This document shows positions 25,178 to 33,941 of a stretch of 64,000 nucleotides of DNA, piece after piece. A model generated the notes under the pieces. That model saw only the letters and a list, made by a program, of their open reading frames with translations. It was not told the DNA's origin and searched no databases. How positions within the stretch are numbered: the stretch's first letter is position 1; each line of letters starts with the position of its first letter. A program made the position numbers and the translations under genes. Origin of the DNA: Ruminococcaceae bacterium UBA3903 (GTDB taxonomy: Bacteria; Bacillota; Clostridia; Oscillospirales; Acutalibacteraceae). The stretch lies in the NCBI GenBank assembly GCA_002391625.1, contig DGFJ01000034.1, forward strand, positions 42,299 through 106,298. The letters are read 5' to 3'.

Positions 25178-26381
25178 TTGTCTGAAAAAAATAAATATAT
25201 GCATTATGAGTGGTCAATAAAAGTAGCTGATGACAACAGGCTTTATTTTAATTTCTGTTGTGAAGTTTTTTCACAATTATTTAATATAGAGCCAAAGGAT
25301 TATGGAAAACCTATTGAAGAAATTCTATCCCCTGAGGCTGTTCTGTCCGCTTATGAAACATATGAAAAGCTAATGAAATTTAACGACTTCCAATCCACCG
25401 CTCGAGAAATTGACGGTGATTTTTGGAACGTAGAAATAGAATATCATCCACCAATAATCTCCTTTCACGGGACACGTATTGGGGATATTTTCGCCATTAA
25501 TAAGGTAACAAAAATAAACGACATCGGTTCAGCTGTATTCAAAAACAAATTAAATGACGCCATTTTGATTAAACAGGTTGGTAACGACTATGTAATTGAA
25601 AGTATTAGTCAAAAAACCAGCAAATTAATATCACTATCCAAGGGAGATTCCATAAAAGGTGTATTAAAATATTTATACACTTTAAAATCATACTCTATAA
25701 TAAACTCATGTTTAAAATTTGAGGATACCGCTAAAATATTAGATATTTTCACCTCAAGTGATAAAAGCTTTACAGATTATTTGCTGATGGTTTTTGTACC
25801 CTTAAAGCATGATGAAAACAGGGTATTAATCTCATTTCATTCTTTAGAGCAGGATACATATTGTAACCTGCAGAATAATCAAGCTCCATCTATTTTTAGT
25901 GAATTTAAGGATTCCGAGGTTGCCGTAGCCTCATTTATTACAAATAACAGCGGTCAATATCATTTAGAATATTATAATGATTATTTCCACTCAGTTTACG
26001 ATAGTCGCTCTGCAAAATATACTATCGCCAACGAAGTCTTAAATAAATGCATTGAACATCATTCAATAAAGCACAGCACAATCAATATTGATAACAACGA
26101 ATATTTTTGTGTTGGTATTCCAACCTTTCAAAATAACAAGGTGTATGTATTTATTACACCTCAAGTTGAAGTACACGAATCTATGGATAAGATTTTCACT
26201 ACGCTTACTAAACGAGAAGATGAAATAGCCCGACTGCTAGTAAATGGTCAAACCATAAAGTACATATCATACAACCTAAATATAGCTGAAGGAACAGTCT
26301 AAGAAGACTATTTCAAATATTTACAAAAAGCTAGAGGTTTGCTCACGAGTTGACCTTATTAGAAAAGTTTTTAATTCGTAG
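25178..26381 (+). pseudogene. LuxR-type transcriptional regulator, frameshifted inside the helix-turn-helix
   Basis: The frame from TTG 25178 (GGAG 11 bases upstream) codes 374 residues: a PAS-like N-terminal part, a middle region I do not recognise, and the start of a C-terminal LuxR helix-turn-helix (TLTKREDEIARLLVNGQ...YISYNLNIAEGTV). It stops at TAA 26300-26302 in the middle of the recognition helix. In the +1 frame the next codons read KKTISNIYKKLEVCSRVDL and end at TAG 26379-26381, exactly the expected LuxR C-terminus. So one extra base lies in GTC-T-AAG near 26299. The truncated product would lack DNA binding. An ATG at 25199 is an alternative start but is far from the ribosome binding site. 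Confidence 0.8.
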
Positions 26382-26652
26382 GGCATTCTATTAAATAATC
26401 CTCTATTATTTCTTCCATCTGAACAAGACACACGTTATTCTCCCTAAGTAATTCTATTATATTCACCGCTACACCGCAGCAGTCAGAAACATCTTCAAAA
26501 TGAATCATATGTATTATATTGCTGTGCATTGGCTCACTGCACAGTCCCAATATCCCCCAAACACGAACATTACTCTCCTCACCTATAGCTTTAACCTTAG
26601 AAGTTAGTTCATAGTGTATCTCGTAATGTTTTTCCACCATCTCTGCCAGCAT
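26371..26652 (-). CDS. Hypothetical protein
   Basis: A 93-residue acidic soluble protein (start MLAEMVEKHYEIHYELTSKV, end EIIEDYLIECPTN). It has several His and four Cys, including an adjacent pair in VSDCCGVAV. I do not recognise the family. AGGAG lies 12 bases before the ATG at 26652; an upstream in-frame ATG at 26664 touches the ribosome binding site and is less likely. It is convergent with the LuxR-type gene and overlaps its restored stop by 11 bases. Confidence 0.65.
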   Translation of the reverse strand: MLAEMVEKHYEIHYELTSKVKAIGEESNVRVWGILGLCSEPMHSNIIHMIHFEDVSDCCGVAVNIIELLRENNVCLVQMEEIIEDYLIECPTN

Positions 26653-26873
26653 ATTAAGCACCATCTCCTATTTCATATATAATCCTTGGCTATATTATAT
26701 ATATTACAGACAAAAAAATAAATACCTAAAAGGTTTACTAGGTTAAAGCAATAAATCGTAAAATATAGGTGCTATTTGTATTATTAACAGCATTTATAAT
26801 ACATATGGGGGCATATCCATATATTTATCAATCTTGTCCAAAATCTGGCTAAATAAATTATATAGCATAAACG

Positions 26874-26910
26874 ACAAAAGGGTGAAGCCAATTAATCAGC
26901 TTCACCCTTT
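26874..26910 (-). terminator. Terminator of the D,D-carboxypeptidase gene
   Basis: AGGGTGAAGC (from 26879) and GCTTCACCCT (ending 26908) pair; on the minus strand TTTTGTCG follows. Confidence 0.85.
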
Positions 26911-26935
26911 CCCATATCATACAACAGCTCACGAA

Positions 26936-28267
26936 TTATAAATCCCGTGGCTGTCTAACCTCTTTGGTTTTTGTCTTTTTCATACGATTAATAAATATTA
27001 GATACGCAATAAACAAAATAACTATCACAATAGCCGCTACAATAAACCAAGGTGATGTCATTATGTTTTTAGCAATGGTCATAGAATACAAAAACTCGCT
27101 GCGGTCTAATGTTTCACAGGCTACTAAATTAACCTTTGTCAGCTCTTCTCCATTGTAGCTGATTGTAGCTGTACCTATAATATCGCCCTTTTTCACCGGT
27201 GCGTCAATAACCTCTGGACATTGTGTTTTTATCTCTATTTTGCTATCGTCCAAATCCTTTGGTAACATTGTTGAATAGCTGTATTCCGGCACTAAACCTA
27301 GCATATCCTGATTAGACACATAATTAATCTTTGTTTCACAAACCTTATCCTGCTCTGCAATAATTGTTTTCATTTGAATATTGCTATATGCCCACTCATA
27401 CAAATTTTTCGAATCAACGGCAGCATAGTTTTCGTCTAATGTATAACCGTTTTCATCATATATAGGTGCATTCAATGCTACACAAAGGTATGCTGTACCA
27501 TCCTTTAGTGCGGTAGAAATCAAGCAATGACCTGCTTCATCGGTGGTACCTGTTTTTATACCCTTTGCATACTCATAATAATAATCGGATGCAGGCGTTA
27601 TCAACAGGTTTGTTGTGGTTAGAGGGTCTTTCTCCTCCCCATCCAGAAAATACTCTGTAGTGTTGGTAATCTCTGGGAAGTATTTAACAGTAAGTGCGTA
27701 CTTCGTGATAATAGCCAAATCCTCGGCTGTTGTGTACTGCTCCTCATCCTGTAAGCCATGGGGGTTCACATAGTGTGTACCCTTACATCCAAGCTCCTCA
27801 GCTTTTTTATTCATTAAATCTACAAACTTATCCACGTCACCGCCGCCAACATAATCAGCTAAAACCAACGCCGCATCATTACCAGAGCTTACCATCATAC
27901 AATTAAGCAGCTGTGTAACCGTTAGTGACTTTCCTACATATTCGTTTAAACCTGCGGTAGAGCTTTCCGTGCCGTCCAGCTGTGACAGCACATCGGCATT
28001 TATTGTAACATTTGTATTATCCAAATCTGCAACCTGTTCTGAAACTACAATATAGGTCATTATTTTTGTGGTAGATGCCGGATAACGTTTTTCCTGTGCC
28101 GCCTTATTATAAACCACTGTATCTGTATCTAGATTTAGTAAATACAGGCTTTCTGTATGAGTGTCAAAATTAATTTCATTGCTAACCGCACCTGCTGCTG
28201 TTACAGATGAAACAACAATCAGCATAGCAATGGCTATTGATATTATATATGTAATCTTTTTTTTCAT
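26936..28267 (-). CDS. D-alanyl-D-alanine carboxypeptidase (DacF/PBP5 family)
   Basis: The 443-residue precursor has a signal peptide (MKKKITYIISIAIAMLIVV then SSVTAAGA), the serine peptidase S11 motifs S-T-T-K (about residue 65), SSGND, and KTGTTDEAGH, a C-terminal beta domain, and a final transmembrane helix (WFIVAAIVIVILFIAYLIF) with a basic tail. Such enzymes trim the terminal D-Ala from peptidoglycan stem peptides. The C-terminal helix as anchor replaces the amphipathic helix of PBP5. The start at 28267 follows AGGGCGG; a TTG at 28291 is upstream of that ribosome binding site. It has its own terminator. Confidence 0.93.
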   Translation of the reverse strand: MKKKITYIISIAIAMLIVVSSVTAAGAVSNEINFDTHTESLYLLNLDTDTVVYNKAAQEKRYPASTTKIMTYIVVSEQVADLDNTNVTINADVLSQLDGTESSTAGLNEYVGKSLTVTQLLNCMMVSSGNDAALVLADYVGGGDVDKFVDLMNKKAEELGCKGTHYVNPHGLQDEEQYTTAEDLAIITKYALTVKYFPEITNTTEYFLDGEEKDPLTTTNLLITPASDYYYEYAKGIKTGTTDEAGHCLISTALKDGTAYLCVALNAPIYDENGYTLDENYAAVDSKNLYEWAYSNIQMKTIIAEQDKVCETKINYVSNQDMLGLVPEYSYSTMLPKDLDDSKIEIKTQCPEVIDAPVKKGDIIGTATISYNGEELTKVNLVACETLDRSEFLYSMTIAKNIMTSPWFIVAAIVIVILFIAYLIFINRMKKTKTKEVRQPRDL

Positions 28268-28457
28268 TATTAACCGCCCTATCGTTTCCAAAAATATTGT
28301 ACCTTATTATAATACACCAAAGCAGCCGTAAATTCAATTTACAACTTTGTTTATTTTTAAGTTTATTGATATTTCACAAAATATAGTATTAAAACCACAG
28401 TTTGTACACCTATACACCACCATAGTTCAACTGCTTTTTATCCCGCTCTAACTAAAA

Positions 28458-30500
28458 TTAGTTAAAGGAATTTTCTCCCATTTTTGAAAACAGCATTTTC
28501 ACCTGTGCATATAAGCCTTTGTATTTTTTTTCAGACAAAGCTGTATTATCCTTCATAATTTCAGCTGCACACTGCTGTGCCTTCGTTAGAAAATCCATAT
28601 CTGTAAGGGGCGCAATTTTCATCTGTGGCAAGCCGTGCTGTCTGGCACCGAAAAAGTCACCAGGACCACGCAAGCGAAGGTCTGCATCTGCTATTTCAAA
28701 GCCGTTGTTAGTGTGGCACATGGTCCTAAGCCTTTCCAGAGCTTCCTCGTTTTGTACATCGGACATCAGTATGCAAAAGGATTTTTCCTTTCCCCTGCCT
28801 ACACGCCCACGCAGCTGGTGAAGCTGTGACAAACCAAAACGCTCCGCATTTTCCACAACCATTACAGTAGCGTTAGGCACGTCAACGCCTACCTCTATAA
28901 CAGTAGTGGAAACCAAAAGGCTTATCCTGCCTTGTGAAAAAGCGTTCATTACCTGTTCCTTTTCTAATGCCTTCATTTTACCATAAACTAACCCAACGGA
29001 ATAATCCTTAAAATACTCCTTTGATATTTTTTCTGCATACTCCTGTGCCGAAGCAATATTAAGCTCATTTTCCTCTACAGCAGGACACACAATATAGCAC
29101 TGGTGACCTGCGTCCATATGCTTCTTTAAAAATTTATACATACGATAACGTTTTCCGCTGTCAACTAAAAACGTATCTATACTTTGTCTGCCGGGTGGCA
29201 GTGTATCTATAACTGACACATCTAAATCCCCATAAATAATAAGTGCTAAGGTACGAGGTATAGGTGTAGCGGACATAATTAACAAATGTGGATTTTCGCC
29301 CTTATCAACTAATTTACTTCTTTGGGCTACACCAAAACGGTGCTGTTCATCTGTCACCACCAAGCCTAGCTTAAAAAATTTAACACTGTCTGAAATAAGT
29401 GCATGAGTACCAATAATTAAATCTATTTCGCCATTCTCCAATTGTGTCTTTATCTTGCGTTTTTGAACAGCTGTTAAGGAACCTGTTAGCAACGCTACTC
29501 TTACATTTGTGTTGGCTAATATCTTTGTCAAAGAGCTATAATGCTGCTCTGCCAATATCTCGGTAGGAGCCATAAAAGCCGCCTGCCATCCGTTTTTTAC
29601 AGCACTGTAGCAAACAGCTGCTGCCACCGCTGTTTTACCACAGCCTACGTCACCCTGTACCAAACGGCTCATAGGTGATTTTTCATCGCTCATATCCGTT
29701 ATGCAGTCTTTCACAGCATTTAGCTGTGCTAAAGTGGGCGTAAATGGCAGTAGCGAAAAAAACTCCTGTGTGTAATCCCTGTTAAGCTTTAACGAGGTTT
29801 CTTTTTTTCTCCCCTTTTTTAACAGGCTTAACCCCAAGCATAGCACCAACAGCTCCTCAAAAATTAATCTTCTTCTAGCCACAGCCACATCATCCATAAC
29901 AGAGGGGAAGTGTATGCTCTTTATAGCAAACTCCAGTGTACACAAATTATATTTTTCTAAAATCGGGGCAGGTATTGGGTCCTTAATATTTGTAGGCAGC
30001 ATATCTACAGCCAGCTTCACAGCATTTTCAATTTGGTGAGAGGTTATTCCCGCTGTCTGGCTGTATATTGGATGAATTTGTTTGCCTCTTGATGGTAGCA
30101 TAAACATAGGAGATACCATTTCTTTTCTGCCTGAGCCTAAGGTTATCCTTCCATAAAAAAGATATTCCTCATTACTACGCAGCATATTTTTAATATACTG
30201 ATTGTTAAAAAATGTAATAGCCATACCATCGGTGTCGTCTGATATACGCACCCTAGACAGCAATCTGCCACCCGCTATACATCTTTCTGTCACAGGACAG
30301 CTAACAACCGCCCTTATACAGCAGGTATCACCTGCTGCACACTCTTTAATAGTGACAGGCTGTGACCAATCCTCATATCCCCTAGGATAAAAACGCAGCA
30401 GCTCCCCCACTGAGGTAACACCCAGCTTGCGAAAAAGCTTTCCTCGCTTTTCGCCTACACCCTTTATTCTTTCAACAGGTATCTCGTATAAAGATGGCAT
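28458..30500 (-). CDS. recG: ATP-dependent DNA helicase RecG
   Basis: The 680-residue protein has the RecG layout: N-terminal wedge/OB domain (IKGVGEKRGKLFRKLGV, FYPRGYEDWS), then superfamily 2 helicase motifs GDVGCGKTAVAA (Walker A), TDEQHRFGVAQR, SATPIPRTLAL, VSTTVIEVGVDVPNA and QLRGRVGRG. RecG reverses stalled forks and branch-migrates Holliday junctions. GGGGGTGATAGT precedes the ATG. tcdA lies 66 bases upstream in the same direction. Confidence 0.97.
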   Translation of the reverse strand: MPSLYEIPVERIKGVGEKRGKLFRKLGVTSVGELLRFYPRGYEDWSQPVTIKECAAGDTCCIRAVVSCPVTERCIAGGRLLSRVRISDDTDGMAITFFNNQYIKNMLRSNEEYLFYGRITLGSGRKEMVSPMFMLPSRGKQIHPIYSQTAGITSHQIENAVKLAVDMLPTNIKDPIPAPILEKYNLCTLEFAIKSIHFPSVMDDVAVARRRLIFEELLVLCLGLSLLKKGRKKETSLKLNRDYTQEFFSLLPFTPTLAQLNAVKDCITDMSDEKSPMSRLVQGDVGCGKTAVAAAVCYSAVKNGWQAAFMAPTEILAEQHYSSLTKILANTNVRVALLTGSLTAVQKRKIKTQLENGEIDLIIGTHALISDSVKFFKLGLVVTDEQHRFGVAQRSKLVDKGENPHLLIMSATPIPRTLALIIYGDLDVSVIDTLPPGRQSIDTFLVDSGKRYRMYKFLKKHMDAGHQCYIVCPAVEENELNIASAQEYAEKISKEYFKDYSVGLVYGKMKALEKEQVMNAFSQGRISLLVSTTVIEVGVDVPNATVMVVENAERFGLSQLHQLRGRVGRGKEKSFCILMSDVQNEEALERLRTMCHTNNGFEIADADLRLRGPGDFFGARQHGLPQMKIAPLTDMDFLTKAQQCAAEIMKDNTALSEKKYKGLYAQVKMLFSKMGENSFN

Positions 30501-30566
30501 ACTATCACCCCCTGTGTCACTCTAAAATTATCCATACCATAAGTATAATGTATGTACACACAGATA

Positions 30567-31310
30567 CTAAGATATAATATCCTTAACAACCTCGCTTGCT
30601 ATTATAAGCCCAACCACCGATGGTACAAAAGCATTACTGCCCGGTGTCTGCTTAGCACGTGTTGGTACAGCCGTACCTCGTTGTGTGGTGGTTGGCTCAG
30701 CGGTATCAATGCTTTGTATTGGCTTCATAGGCGTCTCCTTAGAGTACACAACCTTCAGGTGCTTTATTCTGCGTTTTTTAAGCTCCTGTCGCATCACCCT
30801 TGCTAACGGACATACAGATGTTTTGTAAATATCTGCCACTTCAAAGGCAGTAGGATTCATTTTATTGCCCGCACCCATAGATGAGATTATAGGGGTCCCG
30901 CTGTCGTTAGCCTGCATAACTAATCCTATTTTTCCTGTTACTGTATCAATAGCATCCACAACACAGCTATACTGTGAAAAATCAAATTGTGAGGCCGTAT
31001 CAGGCGTATAAAATGTTTTATGGACAGTAACAACGCACTGTGGGTTAATTTCTAATATTCTATTACGTGCTGCCTCCACCTTATCCATTCCAATAGTTTT
31101 AGTTGTAGCAATAATTTGGCGGTTTATATTTGACAAGCACACCGTATCATCATCAATAAGGTCAATAGCACCAACACCGCTTCTGGCTAACGCCTCCACG
31201 GTGTAACCCCCTACACCACCTACACCAAAAACAGCCACCCGTGATTGCTGTAGCTTTTTAAGCCCCTGCTCTCCTATTAACAGCTGGGTTCTCACAAACT
31301 GATTTTCCAT
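30567..31310 (-). CDS. tcdA: tRNA threonylcarbamoyladenosine dehydratase (TcdA/CsdL)
   Basis: The 247-residue ThiF/E1-like enzyme has the nucleotide loop VFGVGGVGGYTVEALARSG (residues 28-46), LIDDDTVCLSNINRQI and VVDAIDTV. TcdA uses ATP to cyclise t6A at position 37 of ANN-decoding tRNAs to ct6A. The GxGxxG loop, the Asp pair and the N-R-Q segment are intact. It lies between recG and a lipoprotein gene, all minus strand. Confidence 0.93.
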   Translation of the reverse strand: MENQFVRTQLLIGEQGLKKLQQSRVAVFGVGGVGGYTVEALARSGVGAIDLIDDDTVCLSNINRQIIATTKTIGMDKVEAARNRILEINPQCVVTVHKTFYTPDTASQFDFSQYSCVVDAIDTVTGKIGLVMQANDSGTPIISSMGAGNKMNPTAFEVADIYKTSVCPLARVMRQELKKRRIKHLKVVYSKETPMKPIQSIDTAEPTTTQRGTAVPTRAKQTPGSNAFVPSVVGLIIASEVVKDIIS

Positions 31311-31339
31311 ATTTTAATCGCCCTCGTTTTACATATTTA

Positions 31340-31891
31340 TTACATACTTTTTATCATATCCGTTGCCTGTGATACGGTTGCACCTGTAATAGAGTAGCGT
31401 ATGCCTCCAACAGTCCATCTAGCCAAACATTTAGCTGTATTGTCATCACTGTTTGTGCTAAATTTTACTGGTACATCTCCAACTGTTTCTACTTTAGTAT
31501 TAGAATATTCGTTATAATCTCCACTTGGGTCTGCGTACTGGTCAGACATAGAAAATAGGATTTCTTCATCATCAGAATTTTTATAGCTAACACGAAAAAC
31601 GTAGTCCCAAACGGAGTAATAGGACAGCTTTGAATATTCTGTTGGTACCTCTTTAGGTATCTCAAATGTAAACTCTGCATATGTCTGCATTTCTTCCAAG
31701 GTTTCAAAGTCAATAATAGGGTTGCTTTCCTGATCGTTCAAATCTCCACTAAGAATTGGTAGTGTTTCACCGGTATTAACTGTGCTGTCCTGCTGGGTGG
31801 CTGTAGTGCTGCCCTGATTTATACTTGCGTTGCAGCCGGTTATAGCCAACAGGACTGTTAGGGCTATAGCTGCCACTAGTAGTTTTCTCAT
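31340..31891 (-). CDS. Putative lipoprotein
   Basis: The 183-residue precursor has a lipoprotein signal: MRKLLVAAIALTVLLAITGC, with L-A-I-T-G-C as lipobox and Cys20 as lipidation site. A Ser/Thr/Gln-rich linker of about 35 residues leads to a C-terminal domain (about 60-183) with alternating aromatic strands and the ending ARWTVGGIRYSITGATVSQA, resembling DUF4367-type domains of Firmicute envelope proteins; that link is tentative. AAGGAGTG lies just before the ATG. It follows the small gene at 31893-32171 by one base, so they form an operon. Confidence 0.75.
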   Translation of the reverse strand: MRKLLVAAIALTVLLAITGCNASINQGSTTATQQDSTVNTGETLPILSGDLNDQESNPIIDFETLEEMQTYAEFTFEIPKEVPTEYSKLSYYSVWDYVFRVSYKNSDDEEILFSMSDQYADPSGDYNEYSNTKVETVGDVPVKFSTNSDDNTAKCLARWTVGGIRYSITGATVSQATDMIKSM

Positions 31892-31892
31892 A

Positions 31893-32171
31893 TTAACACT
31901 CCTTTAAAAACTCATCATCCTTGTAGGTATACGCCTTCTGAAAATCTACATTCTCAACATCAACAACCATCTCTTTTACTGACTTAACACAAATTGTTAA
32001 TCGTGACATTATACCGTTTTTATCGGTCATAACAAGACTGGTGACTCCGTCACTAAGGTTAGTAACGTTATCACCACTGTCCTTAACCACCAATATATCT
32101 TCTCCTTGTTGGTCTGTATCTACCTGTATTTCCAGCTTTTGTAAAATTTCTAATACTTCTTCTCTATTCAT
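31893..32171 (-). CDS. Hypothetical small protein
   Basis: A 92-residue acidic protein (start MNREEVLEILQKLEIQV) with many Asp/Glu and no membrane segment. I do not recognise it. AAGGA lies 8-9 bases before the ATG at 32171; another ATG at 32180 touches the ribosome binding site. It sits between the zinc-ribbon membrane protein gene (11 bases upstream) and the lipoprotein gene, and is probably co-transcribed with both. Confidence 0.65.
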   Translation of the reverse strand: MNREEVLEILQKLEIQVDTDQQGEDILVVKDSGDNVTNLSDGVTSLVMTDKNGIMSRLTICVKSVKEMVVDVENVDFQKAYTYKDDEFLKEC

Positions 32172-32182
32172 AATATTCATCC

Positions 32183-33529
32183 TTACTTTTTATTTTTAAT
32201 GGCAGGCTCATATTTTTCTATAACCCAGTCATATTGCATTAGGTCCAGCTTTGTATCACAATATTGGCATACCCCGCCATTTAATAGGCTAATAGGGCTA
32301 CCACAGCCTTTACACCTATAGACTACCGCATCATTAATACATTGAGTTTTTACATCTGCACTTTTTCGCAATGTTAGGTTTATTTCCTCATCATAGCTGC
32401 AAATTTTATTGTTAACTAAAATAGAATTAGTAACAGTAACAGTTAGAAATAGCTTTTGCACATTTCCAAACACACGATAGTCGTTAAACCTATACCCCAC
32501 AAATGTACAATCCACAATGTTTTTATAATAATGTATGTCATCTGAAATGTCACAAGCAACAAACGAATCTATATTTTGTTGACTGTCAGCAAAGTGAATA
32601 TTCTTTAATTTATAATCCAAGGTACCCACAAAGTTATCCACAGAAAATAGTTCATCAAAGCTCTGCATTTTTTCCTGAAACAGCCTGCGTTCCGCCTGTT
32701 GTGCTATCCTTGCTTTTTTTTGGGTATCAATAGGTAAAAACATAGATAGAACGAAACCGACAAAGGCATATATCATACATATTGGAAACAGCATAGCAAC
32801 ATAGTACAACGGTGTACCCTCAGTTGCATATAACCCAAAATTTTGCAAAATTGCTAACGCTAATCCGCCTGGAAAGGGGGCTAAAAAGCATATTAATAGT
32901 GACTTATAAAAAGCAGAAAATTTCTTTAGTGGGCTAGGCTCGGTATTAAAGGAAACTATCTTTTTATCAAAATCCTCCAGCTGAAATTTTGTTCCACAAT
33001 AATCACAACCATCTATTAGCTGTTCTACCGTTTGCACAGCACCACAGCTAGGACACACACATTCATCCATGGGTGTTTTGGACTGTACCACTGTAAAATA
33101 CGCTGTTCCACAGGTTGATTTGCTTTTCTTTATTACATTGCCATTAAGGTAATACACCTTTTCCACATCAGCATCGTTTTCTACAACCACTGTTGTGTTT
33201 TTACCATCGTAGCTCCAGTGATGTGACTGGTAGAACTTGTCACCGTTTATGGAAGTGATACTCATATTATATTCTACAGACAGATTATACTTGTCCAATC
33301 TTTTCTTACATAGGCACAGGCTATACCAATACGACTGTGTAATAGACGCATTTATGTCTTTTCCTGTTCTATAAAATTCTTTAAAGTCTTTTACAAAATC
33401 ATCTATCTTGGCATCTACATCTAGGCTGTCCCTGCGTTTATTTAGCTGCAGCTGCCCATCTGTGCTATTCATGAAATCCTGCTCTGTCAATATACCCTGC
33501 TGATATGGATTTTGCTGTGTATAATTCAA
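32183..33529 (-). CDS. Zinc-ribbon membrane protein, possible TIM44-like domain
   Basis: The 448-residue protein has an N-terminal soluble domain (1-160), a first zinc ribbon C-P-S-C...C-D-Y-C (about 165-190), two transmembrane helices (ICFLAPFPGGLALAILQNFG near 215-235 and YVAMLFPICMIYAFVGFVL near 245-265), a soluble domain of about 130 residues with the TIM44-like start FDELFSVDNFVGTLDYKL, and a second zinc ribbon C-K-G-C...C-Q-Y-C near the C-terminus. Function unknown; the two ribbons flanking a membrane hairpin suggest binding or tethering rather than catalysis. The start is TTG behind GGGGGTAAGA. First gene of a run with the small protein and lipoprotein. Confidence 0.75.
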   Translation of the reverse strand: MNYTQQNPYQQGILTEQDFMNSTDGQLQLNKRRDSLDVDAKIDDFVKDFKEFYRTGKDINASITQSYWYSLCLCKKRLDKYNLSVEYNMSITSINGDKFYQSHHWSYDGKNTTVVVENDADVEKVYYLNGNVIKKSKSTCGTAYFTVVQSKTPMDECVCPSCGAVQTVEQLIDGCDYCGTKFQLEDFDKKIVSFNTEPSPLKKFSAFYKSLLICFLAPFPGGLALAILQNFGLYATEGTPLYYVAMLFPICMIYAFVGFVLSMFLPIDTQKKARIAQQAERRLFQEKMQSFDELFSVDNFVGTLDYKLKNIHFADSQQNIDSFVACDISDDIHYYKNIVDCTFVGYRFNDYRVFGNVQKLFLTVTVTNSILVNNKICSYDEEINLTLRKSADVKTQCINDAVVYRCKGCGSPISLLNGGVCQYCDTKLDLMQYDWVIEKYEPAIKNKK

Positions 33530-33688
33530 TATCTCTTACCCCCAAAAATATTGTACATATTTTAAAAAATATACTAATGTGATAGTACCATATTTAAGGG
33601 CGTTTTTCAAACATATTTTTGCTTATCTTATCGCCTTATTTAAAATGAATTATATGTGATGTATGTGTATTTTCACAGGGTAAAACGA

Positions 33689-33722
33689 CCCTATGGCAGA
33701 TTTTTTATTTCTGCCATAGGGG
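33689..33722. terminator. Terminator-like hairpin in the 33530-33941 intergenic region
   Basis: CCCTATGGCAG (33689-33699) pairs with CTGCCATAGGG (33711-33721), a perfect 11-bp stem with an AT loop. The T-run is poor on both strands (TCGTTTTA on the minus strand), so it may end the transcript of the fusion gene at 33942 or only stabilise an RNA end. Confidence 0.5.
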
Positions 33723-33838
33723 TGCTTCTATATTGTCCAGTTCTGTTTAATTTGTTGAAAATATGACAGGTCTGATTTGTAAGGCATTTAATTTATATTA
33801 TGACTATGTCAAGTGTTAGTCTTTGGTCAAGTATTTTT

Positions 33839-33926
33839 TAAAGGCTTGTGGTCTTTAGCGTCAATGTACAGCCTAAGACAGTACCACCAAGGTATTCATA
33901 CCTTGACCCATGCTTGAAAGCCTTTA
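33839..33926. other. Structured intergenic element B (three-way junction, shares hairpin with element A)
   Basis: TAAAGGCTT (33839-33847) and AAGCCTTTA (33918-33926) close a domain with two arms. Arm 1: GTGGTCTT-TAG (33848-33858) pairs with CTAAGAC and ACCAC (33873-33887), loop CGTCAATGTACAGC. Arm 2: CAAGGTAT/ATACCTTG (33888-33904) with a 2-nt loop. The arm 1 loop has CGTCA and TACAGC in the same order as element A (21894-21953). It lies 3' of the fusion gene and about 310 bases upstream of the zinc-ribbon gene on the minus strand. Could be an ncRNA or a cis-regulatory RNA; strand undetermined. Confidence 0.45.
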
Positions 33927-33941
33927 TATTTGGTATACGGT

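Noticed and set aside
26290..26310. Programmed +1 frameshift at GTC TAA in the LuxR-type gene
   Set aside because: Slipping one base would put the P-site tRNA-Val on TCT with poor pairing, and no stimulatory Shine-Dalgarno or structure is seen; a mutation is simpler.
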